64,000 bases of DNA from Acidimicrobiia bacterium. GTDB lineage: Bacteria; Actinomycetota; Acidimicrobiia; Spongiisociales; JAHEDJ01. Shown here piece by piece: positions 53,515 through 62,776 of this stretch; the first letter of the stretch is position 1, and each line of letters begins with the position of its first letter. Made by a program: the position numbers and the translations under genes. The stretch spans positions 1 to 64,000 of the forward strand of contig JARGFH010000012.1 in the NCBI GenBank assembly GCA_029210695.1, given 5' to 3'. The notes below the pieces were generated by a model, which saw only the letters and a program-made list of their open reading frames with translations, was not told the origin of the DNA and did not search any database.

Positions 53515-53646
53515 CGCCCCAACGTGTCCTCACAAAGGGCCGAATTAGAGCCGACGACTCATGTACATAGGGTGGTCTCTGTGCCACCTTATGTAACGCG
53601 CGGGCTATTGCTGCGACTTAGCCTGGGACGCACAAGGAGGGCGCAA

Positions 53647-54222
53647 GTGTTGGAAGGCATGCTGGAGCGGATGTGGGAACGGGACGAGGCGCTCGCCCGT
53701 CACGGATTCCGGGTTGCTACCTTCGCGACGGCCCTCGCCCAACACCTCGATGCCCCTCCGGAGATGATCGACCGTCTCCGCATCGCAGCCATGATCCACG
53801 ATATCGGAAAACTCCGACTCGACCCGCTCATCATCGCCAAGCCGGGACCGCTCAACGAAGCGGAGTGGCACGAGATGCGCAAACACCCAGAGCATGGGTT
53901 CGAGATGGTGAAGGGATACGTCCATCCAGATATCTGCGGAGTCCTGCTTGCCCACCACGAACGCTACGACGGCGTCGGCTACCCGTTCAATCGGGCCGGC
54001 ACCGACATCCCCCGTGGTGCCCGCATTCTCCTCGTCGCCGACGCCTTCGACGCGATGACCAGCGACCGGCCGTACCAGCCGCCGATGCCCATCGCCGACG
54101 CCCTGAGAGAACTCGAGGAAAACGCAGGATCGCAATTCGACCCCAACGTGGTCGAGGCGATGCTGGACTTGTCCGCCAACGGGCGGCTCCGGACCGCTCA
54201 CGCGGTCAAGATCTCCGCCTGA
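53647..54222 (+). CDS. Stand-alone HD-GYP domain protein
   Basis: A 191-residue protein; GTG 53647 is chosen because AGGAGG lies 6 nt upstream, although the frame is open to 53524. It is almost entirely an HD-GYP domain: His51-Asp52 in MIHDIGKL, HERYDGVGYP (GYP at 111-113) and VADAFDAMTSDRPY. HD-GYP enzymes hydrolyse cyclic di-GMP or related dinucleotides. No receiver or membrane domain is attached, so it is cytosolic and must be regulated otherwise. No GGDEF protein is encoded in the window. Two palindromic repeats follow. Confidence 0.9.
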   Translation: MLEGMLERMWERDEALARHGFRVATFATALAQHLDAPPEMIDRLRIAAMIHDIGKLRLDPLIIAKPGPLNEAEWHEMRKHPEHGFEMVKGYVHPDICGVLLAHHERYDGVGYPFNRAGTDIPRGARILLVADAFDAMTSDRPYQPPMPIADALRELEENAGSQFDPNVVEAMLDLSANGRLRTAHAVKISA

Positions 54223-54255
54223 TACCACCCGACCCCGAGGCGTAGCCACCAGCAG

Positions 54256-54304
54256 TTTCTGCGCAATGCAATGTATTGCCACGCGCCACAGCATTGCGGA
54301 GAAA
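54256..54304. repeat. Palindromic intergenic repeat, copy B
   Basis: Arms TTTCTGCGCAATGC and GCATTGCGGAGAAA pair over 14 positions with one mismatch, around a 21-nt loop with ACGCGCCA. It differs from copy C at one base and from copy A in the loop and one arm base. Confidence 0.92.
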
Positions 54305-54315
54305 CAGCGCGGGGT

Positions 54316-54364
54316 TTTCTGCGCAATGCAATGTCTTGCCACGCGCCACAGCATTGCGGAGAAA
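54316..54364. repeat. Palindromic intergenic repeat, copy C
   Basis: A tandem partner of copy B at an exact 60-nt period, with the same arms and one base different in the loop. It ends 31 nt before the lhr start. Frames reading through B and C give the false leader with two PRATALRR segments seen upstream of lhr. Confidence 0.92.
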
Positions 54365-54395
54365 ATACGTCGGTGGGGGTCGCTACCGTGACGGC

Positions 54396-57300
54396 GTGCT
54401 GGATCTGTTCTCCCCTGCAACGCGAGCATGGTTTGAGGCATCGTTCGCGGCGCCCACCGATGCACAACGAGACGGCTGGCCGGCCATCGCAGACGGCCGG
54501 CATACGCTCATCCACGCCCCGACCGGGTCCGGCAAGACCCTGGCCGCCTTCCTCTGGACCCTCGACCGCATCCTCCACGAACCAATCCCTCCCGCCAAGG
54601 AACGTTGCAGGGTCCTTTACATCTCTCCCCTCAAGGCACTCGCCTACGACATCGATCGCAACCTCCGGGCACCGCTGATTGGAATCCAGCATGCAGCCCG
54701 GCGCCTGGGCCTCGATCCCCTGCCGGACATAACGACGTTCATCCGCACCGGCGACACTCCTGCAGACGAACGACGGCGGATGGAGCGGCACCCGCCCGAT
54801 GTTCTCATCACGACTCCCGAGTCTCTCTACCTTCTCTTGACCTCCCAGGCCCGGGCTGCCCTTCGCTCGGTGCGATGGGTGATCGTCGACGAGGTCCATG
54901 CAGTCGCCGGCACCAAGCGCGGGACCCATCTGGCTCTGTCCCTGGAACGCCTCGAGGAGATCACAGCCATCTCACCGCAACGCATCGGCCTCTCAGCCAC
55001 CCAGCGCCCTCTGGAAGTGATCGGATCGTTCCTCGGCGGTGGGACTGTCGATGGAGGTACGTGGACACCCCGTCCCGTGCATCTGATCGACGTCCCGGGC
55101 GACAAGGCGCTCGAACTCGAGCTGGTAGTGCCGGTCGAAGACATGACCGCCGTCACCGTGACGCCACCCACCCCCCTGGGCGTGTACGACGGCCCTGCAC
55201 AACTCCCACCGGCCAGAACATCGGTGTGGACGGCTATTTACCCAACTCTCCTCGAGCACATTCGTAGCCACCAGTCGACGATCGTGTTCGCCAACAGCAG
55301 AAGGCTCGCCGAGCGTATTTGTGACGAACTCAACCGCCTCGCCGGCGAAGAGGTAGCCAGGGCACACCACGGATCCGTGTCCCGCGAGCAGCGGGTCCAG
55401 ATCGAGGAGATGCTCAAGAAGGGTGAACTCCCGGCAGTCGTAGCAACATCCTCACTGGAACTCGGCATCGACATGGGCGCCGTCGATCTCGTCCTGCAGA
55501 TCGAATCGCCCACCTCCGTCGCCAGCGGGCTTCAGCGGGTCGGCCGGGCCGGCCACCAGGTTGGGGCGGCTTCCCGCGCCAAGATCTTCCCTAAGTACCG
55601 GGGGGACCTCCTGGTCGCCACCGTCGTGGTCGACCGCATGCTCGAGCGCGCGGTTGAGTCGACCCGGATCCCGCGCAGCCCGCTCGACGTCCTGGCGCAG
55701 CACATCGTGGCGATGGCCGCCAAGGACGAATGGGGTGTTGACGAACTGTTCTCACTAGTGCGACGCGCCGCACCTTATGCCGAACTCGGACGTGGCCCAT
55801 TCGAGGCGGTACTCGACATGCTCTCGGGTCGATACCCATCTGAGCTCTTCTCCGATTTGCGCCCTCGAATCGACTGGGATCGCGTCGCCAACACCATCGT
55901 GGGTCGTCCGGGTGCCCTGCAATTGGCAGTACAGAATCCGGGCACGATCCCCGACCGTGGCCTCTATACCGTGCACCTTCCTGATGGCGCCAGGGTTGGC
56001 GAACTCGATGAGGAGATGGTCTACGAGTCGAGAGTGGGCGACGTCTTCATCCTGGGCGCGTCCACCTGGCGAATCAACGAGATCACCGCCGACCGGGTCG
56101 AGGTCGTTCCTGCTCCCGGAGAGTCGGGCGCAACGATGCCTTTCTGGCACGGGGACATGCTCGGGAGAACAATCGAGACGGGACGTGCGCTCGGAGAATT
56201 CACTCGCGTCGTCGGCGCCCTCGACCGCCCCGAAGCCGAACGCACGCTCGCCGACCGGTACCACCTCGATGAATTGGCCGCTTCGAACCTCGCCGGATAC
56301 CTGCAGGAAGAACTCGAAGCAACGGGCCACCTCCCCTCGGACGAAACGATCGTCGTCGAACGCTTCCGCGACGAGATCGGGGATTGGCGGTTGGTCTTGC
56401 TTTCGCCGTTCGGCGCCAGAGTGCATGCGCCGTGGGCAATGGCGCTCACCGGCCGGTTTCGTCAGACACTCGGCCGCCAGGTCGACGTCATCTGGGGCGA
56501 CGACGGCATCGCACTCCGGTTTCCCGACCAGGACGACATTCCGACCGCGGCGGATCTGCTGATCGATCCGGACGAAATCGAAGCCGAGCTGGTGGATCAC
56601 CTGGCGGACTCAGCCATGTTCGCCGCTCGCTTCAGGGAGGCGGCGGCGCGATCGCTCCTGCTCCCGCGCCGCCGGCCCGGCAAACGGACGCCACTGTGGC
56701 TCCAGCGAAGGCGGGCCGGCAATCTGCTGGGGGTAGTGCGCCAATTCGGATCGTTCCCCATCGTTCTCGAGACCTACCGGGAGATCCTCCAGGACGACTT
56801 CGATGTTCCGGCACTGATCGAGCTGCTCGGTGAACTCCGCTCGCGGGCGATCCGTGTTGTTGAGGTAGAGCTAGATTCCCCCAGTCCCTTCGCCTCCTCT
56901 CTCCTCTTCGAGTTCGTCGCCTCTTTCTTGTATGAGGGTGACACGCCTCTGGCCGAACGCAGGGCGGCCGCCCTCACCCTCGACCGCCAGCTCCTGGGCG
57001 AACTGCTCGGTGAGGGAGAACTTCGCCAGCTGCTGTCGCGCGATGTCATCGCGACCATCGAGTTGGAGCTGCAACGCCTTGCTCCGGGGTATCAGGCAAC
57101 CGGCGCCTCCGGAGCGCACGACCTTCTCCGCCAGCTCGGTCCATTGACGGCCGACGAGCTCACCGCCCGCCTCACAGACGATGATCCGGTACCGCTCCTG
57201 GCGGATCTCCAATCCAGGAACCAGGTCATCCCGATCCAACACGGTGGCATCGGTCGCTGGGCTGCCATCGAAGACGCAGGGCGGCTGCGAGACGCCATCG

Positions 57301-58769
57301 GGGTCCAACCTCCGGTTGGAGTTCCGCATGTGTTCCTGGATCCGGTTGAAGACCCGCTCGGCGACGTGGTTGCCCGCTATGCCAGGACCCACGGGCCGTT
57401 CTCGACAGAAGCGGCGTCAACCGCGCTCGGCCTGCCAACCGCGGTTGTCGCCACCGCCCTGGCGAAGCTCGAGGAATCCGGACGGGCGGCCAGGGGCGCC
57501 TTCCGGGCGGAAGGCTCTGAGCGGGAATGGGTTGACACCGAAGTGCTTCGGAGGATCAAGCGACGCTCGCTGGCAGCCCTTCGCTCGGAGATCGAACCGG
57601 TGGATCCTGCGGCCATGGCCGCATTCGCCCTCACCTGGCACGGCGTTGGAGGCGACCGAAGGTCAACCGACCGCCTGGTCGAGACCGTCCACCAGCTGCA
57701 GGGGTTTCCACTACCTGCCTCCGTGCTCGAAACCGACATCCTTCCGGCACGTATGCGATACCAGCCGGCGATGCTCGATCAACTCATGCTGGCCGGGAAC
57801 ATCGTGTGGGTGGGACACGGTTCGCTCGGACCGCGAGATGGGAAATTGTCGCTCTACTTCCGTGATCAGCTCTCCAAGCTGGCCCTCCCCCGAACGGTCG
57901 ATTTCGAGACCACCGCGATGCACGACACCATCCTCGACTTGCTGCTCCGCCGAGGTGCTTCGTTCTTCCCGGCGATCTATGAGTCGGCCGGTGGCGGCGA
58001 CCCTGCACTGGTCGGCGAGGCGTTGTGGGATCTCGTCTGGCGCGGACTGGTCACGAACGACACCCTCGCTCCGGTCCGGTCTCTTGCGGCCCGCAAGCGC
58101 ACCGCCGCCCGGCGCGGAACACGGTCCCCGACCTTTGCGCCCTCCACCACCGGACGCTGGTGGTTGGTCTCCGAGGCGGTGGACGACAATATCCCGGACA
58201 CGCTCAAGAGCGCAGCCTGGACTGAGGTACTGCTCGAAAGGCACGGCGTAGTAACCAGGGATGGCACCTCGGCCGAGGCGGTCGCCGGCGGATTCACCCG
58301 CTTCTATCCGATCCTTCGTCAGATGGAAGACATCGGAAAGATCCGGCGCGGCTACTTCGTAGAGGGAATGGGTGGAGCACAGTTTGCCCTGCCGGGAGCA
58401 GTCGATCGCCTTCGAGCGGCAAACGACGCCACCCGGGCCCTAGCCGCCACAGATCCGGCCAACCTCTATGGAGCGGCCATCCCCTGGCCCGACCATCCGC
58501 TTGCCCGTCCCGCACGATCGGCGGTCTCATGGGTCGTCATCGCATCCGGGGCACTCGTGGCGTATGTGGATCGCCGGCGCCTCTTTACCTACGGCACCGT
58601 CGATGCCCCAACCGCACGGGCCATCGAGCAGATCGGGAGGCGGCGAGGACGAATGACCATCAACGAGATCGACGGCGAGGCATCGGCGCTCACCCCACTC
58701 GGAACCCTCCTCCAGGATTACGGGTTCGCAATGACCCCGCGTGGCCTGGCCTATCGGGGAAACAAGTAG
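54396..58769 (+). CDS. lhr: ATP-dependent helicase Lhr
   Basis: A 1457-residue superfamily 2 helicase (large helicase-related), a 3'-5' translocase on RNA:DNA and DNA forks induced by DNA damage in mycobacteria. Walker A APTGSGKT is at 41-48, DEVH at 165-168, the ratchet motif SATQRPL follows, and the second RecA domain has QRVGRAGHQ. Winged-helix and Lhr-specific beta-barrel domains extend to about 860, then the long C-terminal domain of full-length actinobacterial Lhr. The start is GTG 54396 without a good ribosome binding site; upstream codons come from the palindromic repeats. Confidence 0.95.
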   Translation: MLDLFSPATRAWFEASFAAPTDAQRDGWPAIADGRHTLIHAPTGSGKTLAAFLWTLDRILHEPIPPAKERCRVLYISPLKALAYDIDRNLRAPLIGIQHAARRLGLDPLPDITTFIRTGDTPADERRRMERHPPDVLITTPESLYLLLTSQARAALRSVRWVIVDEVHAVAGTKRGTHLALSLERLEEITAISPQRIGLSATQRPLEVIGSFLGGGTVDGGTWTPRPVHLIDVPGDKALELELVVPVEDMTAVTVTPPTPLGVYDGPAQLPPARTSVWTAIYPTLLEHIRSHQSTIVFANSRRLAERICDELNRLAGEEVARAHHGSVSREQRVQIEEMLKKGELPAVVATSSLELGIDMGAVDLVLQIESPTSVASGLQRVGRAGHQVGAASRAKIFPKYRGDLLVATVVVDRMLERAVESTRIPRSPLDVLAQHIVAMAAKDEWGVDELFSLVRRAAPYAELGRGPFEAVLDMLSGRYPSELFSDLRPRIDWDRVANTIVGRPGALQLAVQNPGTIPDRGLYTVHLPDGARVGELDEEMVYESRVGDVFILGASTWRINEITADRVEVVPAPGESGATMPFWHGDMLGRTIETGRALGEFTRVVGALDRPEAERTLADRYHLDELAASNLAGYLQEELEATGHLPSDETIVVERFRDEIGDWRLVLLSPFGARVHAPWAMALTGRFRQTLGRQVDVIWGDDGIALRFPDQDDIPTAADLLIDPDEIEAELVDHLADSAMFAARFREAAARSLLLPRRRPGKRTPLWLQRRRAGNLLGVVRQFGSFPIVLETYREILQDDFDVPALIELLGELRSRAIRVVEVELDSPSPFASSLLFEFVASFLYEGDTPLAERRAAALTLDRQLLGELLGEGELRQLLSRDVIATIELELQRLAPGYQATGASGAHDLLRQLGPLTADELTARLTDDDPVPLLADLQSRNQVIPIQHGGIGRWAAIEDAGRLRDAIGVQPPVGVPHVFLDPVEDPLGDVVARYARTHGPFSTEAASTALGLPTAVVATALAKLEESGRAARGAFRAEGSEREWVDTEVLRRIKRRSLAALRSEIEPVDPAAMAAFALTWHGVGGDRRSTDRLVETVHQLQGFPLPASVLETDILPARMRYQPAMLDQLMLAGNIVWVGHGSLGPRDGKLSLYFRDQLSKLALPRTVDFETTAMHDTILDLLLRRGASFFPAIYESAGGGDPALVGEALWDLVWRGLVTNDTLAPVRSLAARKRTAARRGTRSPTFAPSTTGRWWLVSEAVDDNIPDTLKSAAWTEVLLERHGVVTRDGTSAEAVAGGFTRFYPILRQMEDIGKIRRGYFVEGMGGAQFALPGAVDRLRAANDATRALAATDPANLYGAAIPWPDHPLARPARSAVSWVVIASGALVAYVDRRRLFTYGTVDAPTARAIEQIGRRRGRMTINEIDGEASALTPLGTLLQDYGFAMTPRGLAYRGNK

Positions 58770-58771
58770 TA

Positions 58772-59068
58772 CTACGTCTGATCGCCCAGGGCACGAAGCT
58801 GATCGAACGTGAAGATACCGGTATGGTGCCCGTCCGGACTGAACGTGAAGTTGATGCCGTAGCTTCCGACCAATCGCGCTTCGGCGATCGTGGTCGCCAT
58901 GACCAGCCTGATCCTTCCCTGCTCAGACTGAGTTGCGCAGTCCGCACAGGTACAGGCGTCTCTGAGTTGACGAGCCGTGAGTGTCTGATTCGCTCCGCCG
59001 GGCCAATCAACGACGACACGGGCGCCATCCTCGATCTCGATTCGTTCCGGCGTCTCCACGGCCGACAA
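58772..59068 (-). CDS. DUF971 domain protein
   Basis: A 98-residue protein of the DUF971 family (N-terminal domain of gamma-butyrobetaine hydroxylase). RQLRDACTCADC gives a likely zinc site with three cysteines, and GSYGINFTFSPDGHHTGIFTF is the conserved core. Stand-alone members are often linked to Fe-S cluster assembly or carrying, though that is not shown here. It is convergent with lhr (2 nt apart) and divergent from the DUF4032 gene. Confidence 0.88.
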   Translation of the reverse strand: MSAVETPERIEIEDGARVVVDWPGGANQTLTARQLRDACTCADCATQSEQGRIRLVMATTIAEARLVGSYGINFTFSPDGHHTGIFTFDQLRALGDQT

Positions 59069-59086
59069 CGCTAGTACCGTGCCGGC

Positions 59087-60286
59087 ATGACCTCACACAC
59101 CATCACGGTCCGGGCAGGACATCCGGACTTCCTCGATCTCGAGTGGGATCGTTCGATCGTTGAATGGTCGACCGATCGTATCGTTGACCTCCCGAAGGGC
59201 ATCTCCCGGCACGAGGTGCGATTCGTCGTCTACGCGGAAGGGACGTACGTCGTCAAAGAACTCCCGCGCCGGGCGGCCCGGCGCGACTACACGGTGCTGC
59301 GTGAACTGGAGGGCACCGGCGTCAAGGCGGTTCTTCCTGTCGGGCTGGTCGAGGATCGGTCGGATGATCCAAACGATGAGCGCTCGGCCGCCCTCATCAC
59401 CCGCTACGCCGATTTCTCTTTCTCCTATCGCGAACTCCTCGAAGGACCGGGGTTTGGTCCCCGCCGCAAGCAGATGCTCGACGCCTTCGCCTGGCTGCTG
59501 GTCGAGTTGCACCTCATCGGGTGTTTCTGGGGCGACTGCTCTCTTTCGAACGTCCTCTATCGATACGACGCCGATGCCATCGAGACCATCATGGTCGACG
59601 CGGAGACGGCCGAACTCCACGATGAACTGAGCGAAGGCCGTCGCCTCGAGGACCTGCAAATCATGATCGAGAACGTCGCAGGCGGTATGGCCGACATCGC
59701 AGCACTCCAGGGTTTCGACATCGACGAGGCCGACTACGAACTCGGCGAGGATGTGGCAGCTCGCTATCTGGCCTTGTGGACTGAAGTCAATCAGGAACTC
59801 GTGATTCCGCGTGATGAGCGCTTCCGCATTCGCGAACGAATCGAACGTCTCAATGATCTCGGCGTTACGGTCGACGAGGTAGAGCTCATCCCGGTCGGGG
59901 AAGAGCAGCATATGAAGGTGCACATCAAGATCGGAGTTCGGGATTTCCATGCCAGGGAGCTGGAAGAACTGACCGGGGTGCGGGCGCTCGAACAGCAAGC
60001 GCGCTACATCCTCGGTGATCTCCACTATTTCCAAGCGCTGCAGGCACCGGACACGGACCGGGTGATCAACGCCATGAAGTGGCGCGTGCAGGAATTCCGG
60101 CCGATGATGAAGCGCCTGCGCGGGGCGACCAAGACCGCCGACCCCATCCAGGCGTACTGCGACATTTTGCACCACCGGTACATCTTGTCCAGCCTGGCCG
60201 GCCAGGATGTCGGAACGCAAGCCGCCGTCGACGATTGGTTCGCGGCAGGCGAACCGGGCTATCCGCTCGACACTTCACCGACCTAG
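59087..60286 (+). CDS. DUF4032 protein with kinase-like N-terminus
   Basis: A 399-residue protein. The N-terminal half (about 40-190) looks like a lipopolysaccharide/protein kinase fold: a Lys in YVVKELPRR, and HLIGCFWGDCSLSNVLY with MVDAETAELH in the positions of the catalytic and metal-binding loops. The C-terminal half (about 225-385) matches DUF4032, with EVNQELVIP and HHRYILSS segments. This combination is typical of actinomycetes and uncharacterised. It may phosphorylate a small molecule or protein. Confidence 0.85.
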   Translation: MTSHTITVRAGHPDFLDLEWDRSIVEWSTDRIVDLPKGISRHEVRFVVYAEGTYVVKELPRRAARRDYTVLRELEGTGVKAVLPVGLVEDRSDDPNDERSAALITRYADFSFSYRELLEGPGFGPRRKQMLDAFAWLLVELHLIGCFWGDCSLSNVLYRYDADAIETIMVDAETAELHDELSEGRRLEDLQIMIENVAGGMADIAALQGFDIDEADYELGEDVAARYLALWTEVNQELVIPRDERFRIRERIERLNDLGVTVDEVELIPVGEEQHMKVHIKIGVRDFHARELEELTGVRALEQQARYILGDLHYFQALQAPDTDRVINAMKWRVQEFRPMMKRLRGATKTADPIQAYCDILHHRYILSSLAGQDVGTQAAVDDWFAAGEPGYPLDTSPT

Positions 60287-60297
60287 CGGGTCGACAA

Positions 60298-61074
60298 TCA
60301 GGTCAGGCTGCCTCCGGCCCCGATGACGCCACCATCAACCGGCAAGTTGACCCCGGTAATCCAGGAGGCGGCCTCCGAGGCGAGGAATAACACCGCGTTG
60401 GCCACATCTTCCGGCTCTCCCAACCTGCCGAGTGGATGGGTCGCGGCCGCCGCTTCTTCTCCGCCGACCCACAGAGCGGCCGACAAGCGGGTCTTGACGA
60501 CGGCTGGAGACACCGCGTTCACCCGCACGTTGGGCGCCATTTCAAAGGCTAGTTGTTGCGTCGTGAAGATCAGTGCTGCCTTCGAAATGTTGTAGGCACC
60601 GAGAACCGCAGTCGGGCGCATGCCGCCCACCGAGGCAACGTTGATGATCGACCCGCCGTGCTCGTGCATCCACTGATTGAAGGCAGCCCGGGCCCACAGG
60701 ATGGGACCCAGCTGGTTGACCGACCAGGTCTTTTCGAGAGCTCCGAGCTCGACGTCTACCAGATTGCCGGCCGCCGGATTGGTACCGGCGTTGTTGACGA
60801 GGATGTCGCAGGCCCCGAACGTCTCGATGGCTCCTTTCACCGTCGATTCGGCATGCTCTGCATCGTCAGCGCGGGCGACCATCGTGACCAGCCGGTCGCC
60901 GAGGCCCGTTGCCGCGCTGATGCTCGTCCGAGCCTCCGCCAGGTTCTCTTCCCGGCGCCCTGTGATGATGACGCCGCGCGCCCCGCTGTTGAGGAATTCG
61001 GTCGCAATCGATTCGCCTATCCCCCGGCTGGCTCCGGTGACCACCGCTACCTTGTCGTCAATTCGTACATCCAT
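60298..61074 (-). CDS. Short-chain dehydrogenase/reductase
   Basis: A 258-residue classical SDR. The nucleotide-binding TGASRGIG is at 14-21; NNAG lies at about 92-95; the catalytic Ser, Tyr and Lys are in INVASVGGM and YNISKAAL. Arg in GRREENL suggests NADP preference. The C-terminus (ITGVNLPVDGG) is typical of 3-oxoacyl-ACP reductase-like members. The substrate is not predictable. It begins 30 nt after the flavin reductase gene on the same strand. Confidence 0.92.
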   Translation of the reverse strand: MDVRIDDKVAVVTGASRGIGESIATEFLNSGARGVIITGRREENLAEARTSISAATGLGDRLVTMVARADDAEHAESTVKGAIETFGACDILVNNAGTNPAAGNLVDVELGALEKTWSVNQLGPILWARAAFNQWMHEHGGSIINVASVGGMRPTAVLGAYNISKAALIFTTQQLAFEMAPNVRVNAVSPAVVKTRLSAALWVGGEEAAAATHPLGRLGEPEDVANAVLFLASEAASWITGVNLPVDGGVIGAGGSLT

Positions 61075-61103
61075 GTGTTCCTCCTCGGTCGTTCGTTCAG
61101 AGT

Positions 61104-61610
61104 TCAGTGGCCACCGCGCCGCACGCCTCCATATTTCATCCGGGTATCTCTGACGGAGGCGACGACCGCGTCGGGATCCGGTTGGCCTGCGTCGACGATC
61201 TCACCAATGAAGAACGTATGGGTTCCACAATCGACCTCTTTCCACAGTTGGAGGTCCATCCACGCAACGGCTTCTTCGAAGATCGGGGAGCCGGTCACAC
61301 CTGCCCGAATCGCCCGGCCGTTGAGCGTCATGCCCTCTTTGACTGCCGGTTTCGAGAACTTGACGAACGTCCGGGTGTCCTCGGCCGACCAGAGGTTGAT
61401 CGAAAAGCACCGACCGTCGGTGATCAAGCGATGGGTCACGGCCTTCTTGTCGACTCCGATGCCGACCAGAACCGGCTCCATAGCCACCTGCGTTATCCAA
61501 CTCGTGGTCATTGCGTTCCACTCGTCGCCGGCGTGCGAGCCGACGAGGGCCAACGCAGTGGGAATGCTCCATGTCACCTTGTTGACGAGTTCCGCCTGTA
61601 GGTCCGCCAT
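61104..61610 (-). CDS. Flavin reductase-like FMN-binding protein
   Basis: A 168-residue protein; the ATG at 61610 follows AGGAGG. It belongs to the flavin reductase-like/split-barrel group: NAMTTSWITQVAMEP, AVTHRLITDGRCFSINLW and VKEGMTLNGRAIRAG are characteristic segments binding FMN and shaping the NAD(P)H site. It may supply reduced flavin to a partner or act directly as a reductase with the SDR gene downstream. Confidence 0.88.
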   Translation of the reverse strand: MADLQAELVNKVTWSIPTALALVGSHAGDEWNAMTTSWITQVAMEPVLVGIGVDKKAVTHRLITDGRCFSINLWSAEDTRTFVKFSKPAVKEGMTLNGRAIRAGVTGSPIFEEAVAWMDLQLWKEVDCGTHTFFIGEIVDAGQPDPDAVVASVRDTRMKYGGVRRGGH

Positions 61611-61674
61611 AGGTCCTCCTGCCATTTCGTGGTATGCCATCGCCTGGCGTAGCCAGGTCGCCTAATCTTCCCTG

Positions 61675-62208
61675 GTGCATATTCTGATCGCCACCGCCGG
61701 TGCTCTTCCCGCCGCCCGTGTCGCGGCTCTGGTCGCCACCCTGGCCCACGACGAACAGCACGTCTCGGTCATGACGGTCATCGAGGTCCCACTGTCGTTC
61801 CTGGACGATCTCGAAACCGGCGAGTGGCGCCCGTTCGACGATGGTACCGAAGGTGCCGCCGAGGTCCACACCCAACTCGTCAAACGGTACGTCGAGGAAC
61901 GCGGGGTCCGCCTGGTCGAACCGGTGGTGGCGGCTTTGCGCACACACGGTATTTCGGCAGACACCATTCTCGAAGAGGGCAGCGACGCCGGTGAAGTGAT
62001 TGTGCGTGTGGCCGGCGAACGGTCCGCGGACATGATCGTAATGGGAGCAACCAGACCCATCTTCGATGAGAACGTATGGAGCAGCGTCTCCGTCAAAGTC
62101 ATGCAGCGGTCTCCCATCCCGCTGGTGTTGGTTCCGGGCGTTTCGCGAACCTTCGATGACGTTGAACGCGACGAACGGCGCCGTGTGATCGACGAACAGA
62201 CCGGCTGA
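61675..62208 (+). CDS. Universal stress protein family, degenerate nucleotide motif
   Basis: A 177-residue single-domain UspA-like protein starting at GTG 61675. The fold is evident from HILIATAGAL, GSDAGEVIVRVAGERSADMIVMGA and IPLVLVPG. The ATP-binding consensus G-2x-G-9x-G(S/T) reads GATRPIFDENVWSSVS, so the second Gly and the final Gly-Ser are changed; ATP binding is doubtful. Probably a stress-response protein of the non-ATP-binding class. It is divergent from the flavin reductase gene. Confidence 0.85.
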   Translation: MHILIATAGALPAARVAALVATLAHDEQHVSVMTVIEVPLSFLDDLETGEWRPFDDGTEGAAEVHTQLVKRYVEERGVRLVEPVVAALRTHGISADTILEEGSDAGEVIVRVAGERSADMIVMGATRPIFDENVWSSVSVKVMQRSPIPLVLVPGVSRTFDDVERDERRRVIDEQTG

Positions 62209-62211
62209 GCG

Positions 62212-62646
62212 TCACGGAATAGCGAGTTCGATCGTCGCTCCGCAGTAACCCTCGACCGAATCCCGGGCACCTACGACCACGATCGTGACGCCGTCCGGTA
62301 TCGGGACTCCACTCAACGAGCGTGTGAACGGCTGCTCAGTTTCGTGCGGGTGCTCCAGGATGCGGGTTCCGAGCGCCGTTCCCTCGGGGGTCCAAACCGT
62401 CCACTCATCGGCGTATTTCTCCCACCCTTCATCCGGCGAGGCTACGGTCACAGAAAAGGTGTAGGTGCCGTCCCCGGCTTGAACGGCCTCGACGGCCACG
62501 ACATTCGCACAGCGGTCCGCCCCCTGCATTTCCGTCGTCGAGGTCGGAATCGTCTGATTCGCGCCGGGCGACCCGGTGGTCGCCGGTTCGGCGTCTGTTG
62601 TGCCACAGGCAGCCAACGCCAGGGCGAGCAAGAGCACTATTCGCAT
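62212..62646 (-). CDS. Small lipoprotein, unknown
   Basis: A 144-residue exported lipoprotein with lipobox LAAC (Cys14), a Thr/Ser/Pro linker and a mature domain of beta strands (TYTFSVTVASPDEGW, EWTVWTPEG, VTIVVVGARD) that looks Ig-like. Two further cysteines (ADRCAN, EGYCGA) could form a disulfide. The family is not recognised. It is convergent with the Usp gene, 3 nt apart. Confidence 0.75.
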   Translation of the reverse strand: MRIVLLLALALAACGTTDAEPATTGSPGANQTIPTSTTEMQGADRCANVVAVEAVQAGDGTYTFSVTVASPDEGWEKYADEWTVWTPEGTALGTRILEHPHETEQPFTRSLSGVPIPDGVTIVVVGARDSVEGYCGATIELAIP

Positions 62647-62776
62647 TCTCCGAGCATACGTTCACCCGGCGGCTACACCGGCGGGGACAGGCCCAACGAT
62701 TGAACCGACTGCGAAATTCTCACTCCACGACTTGCTCCAAGGACATTGTGTCACACCCCCCTGTCAGAGTGATGGT

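Noticed and set aside
54256-54364. CRISPR-like array
   Set aside because: Only two units, each palindromic, with an almost empty 11-nt spacer and no cas genes.
54276-54395. N-terminal extension of Lhr with two PRATALRR segments
   Set aside because: It is the translation of the two palindromic repeats, not conserved protein sequence.
62651-62664. Possible SOS box upstream of the small lipoprotein (CGAGCATACGTTCA)
   Set aside because: One mismatch in each half and no link of the gene to DNA damage.
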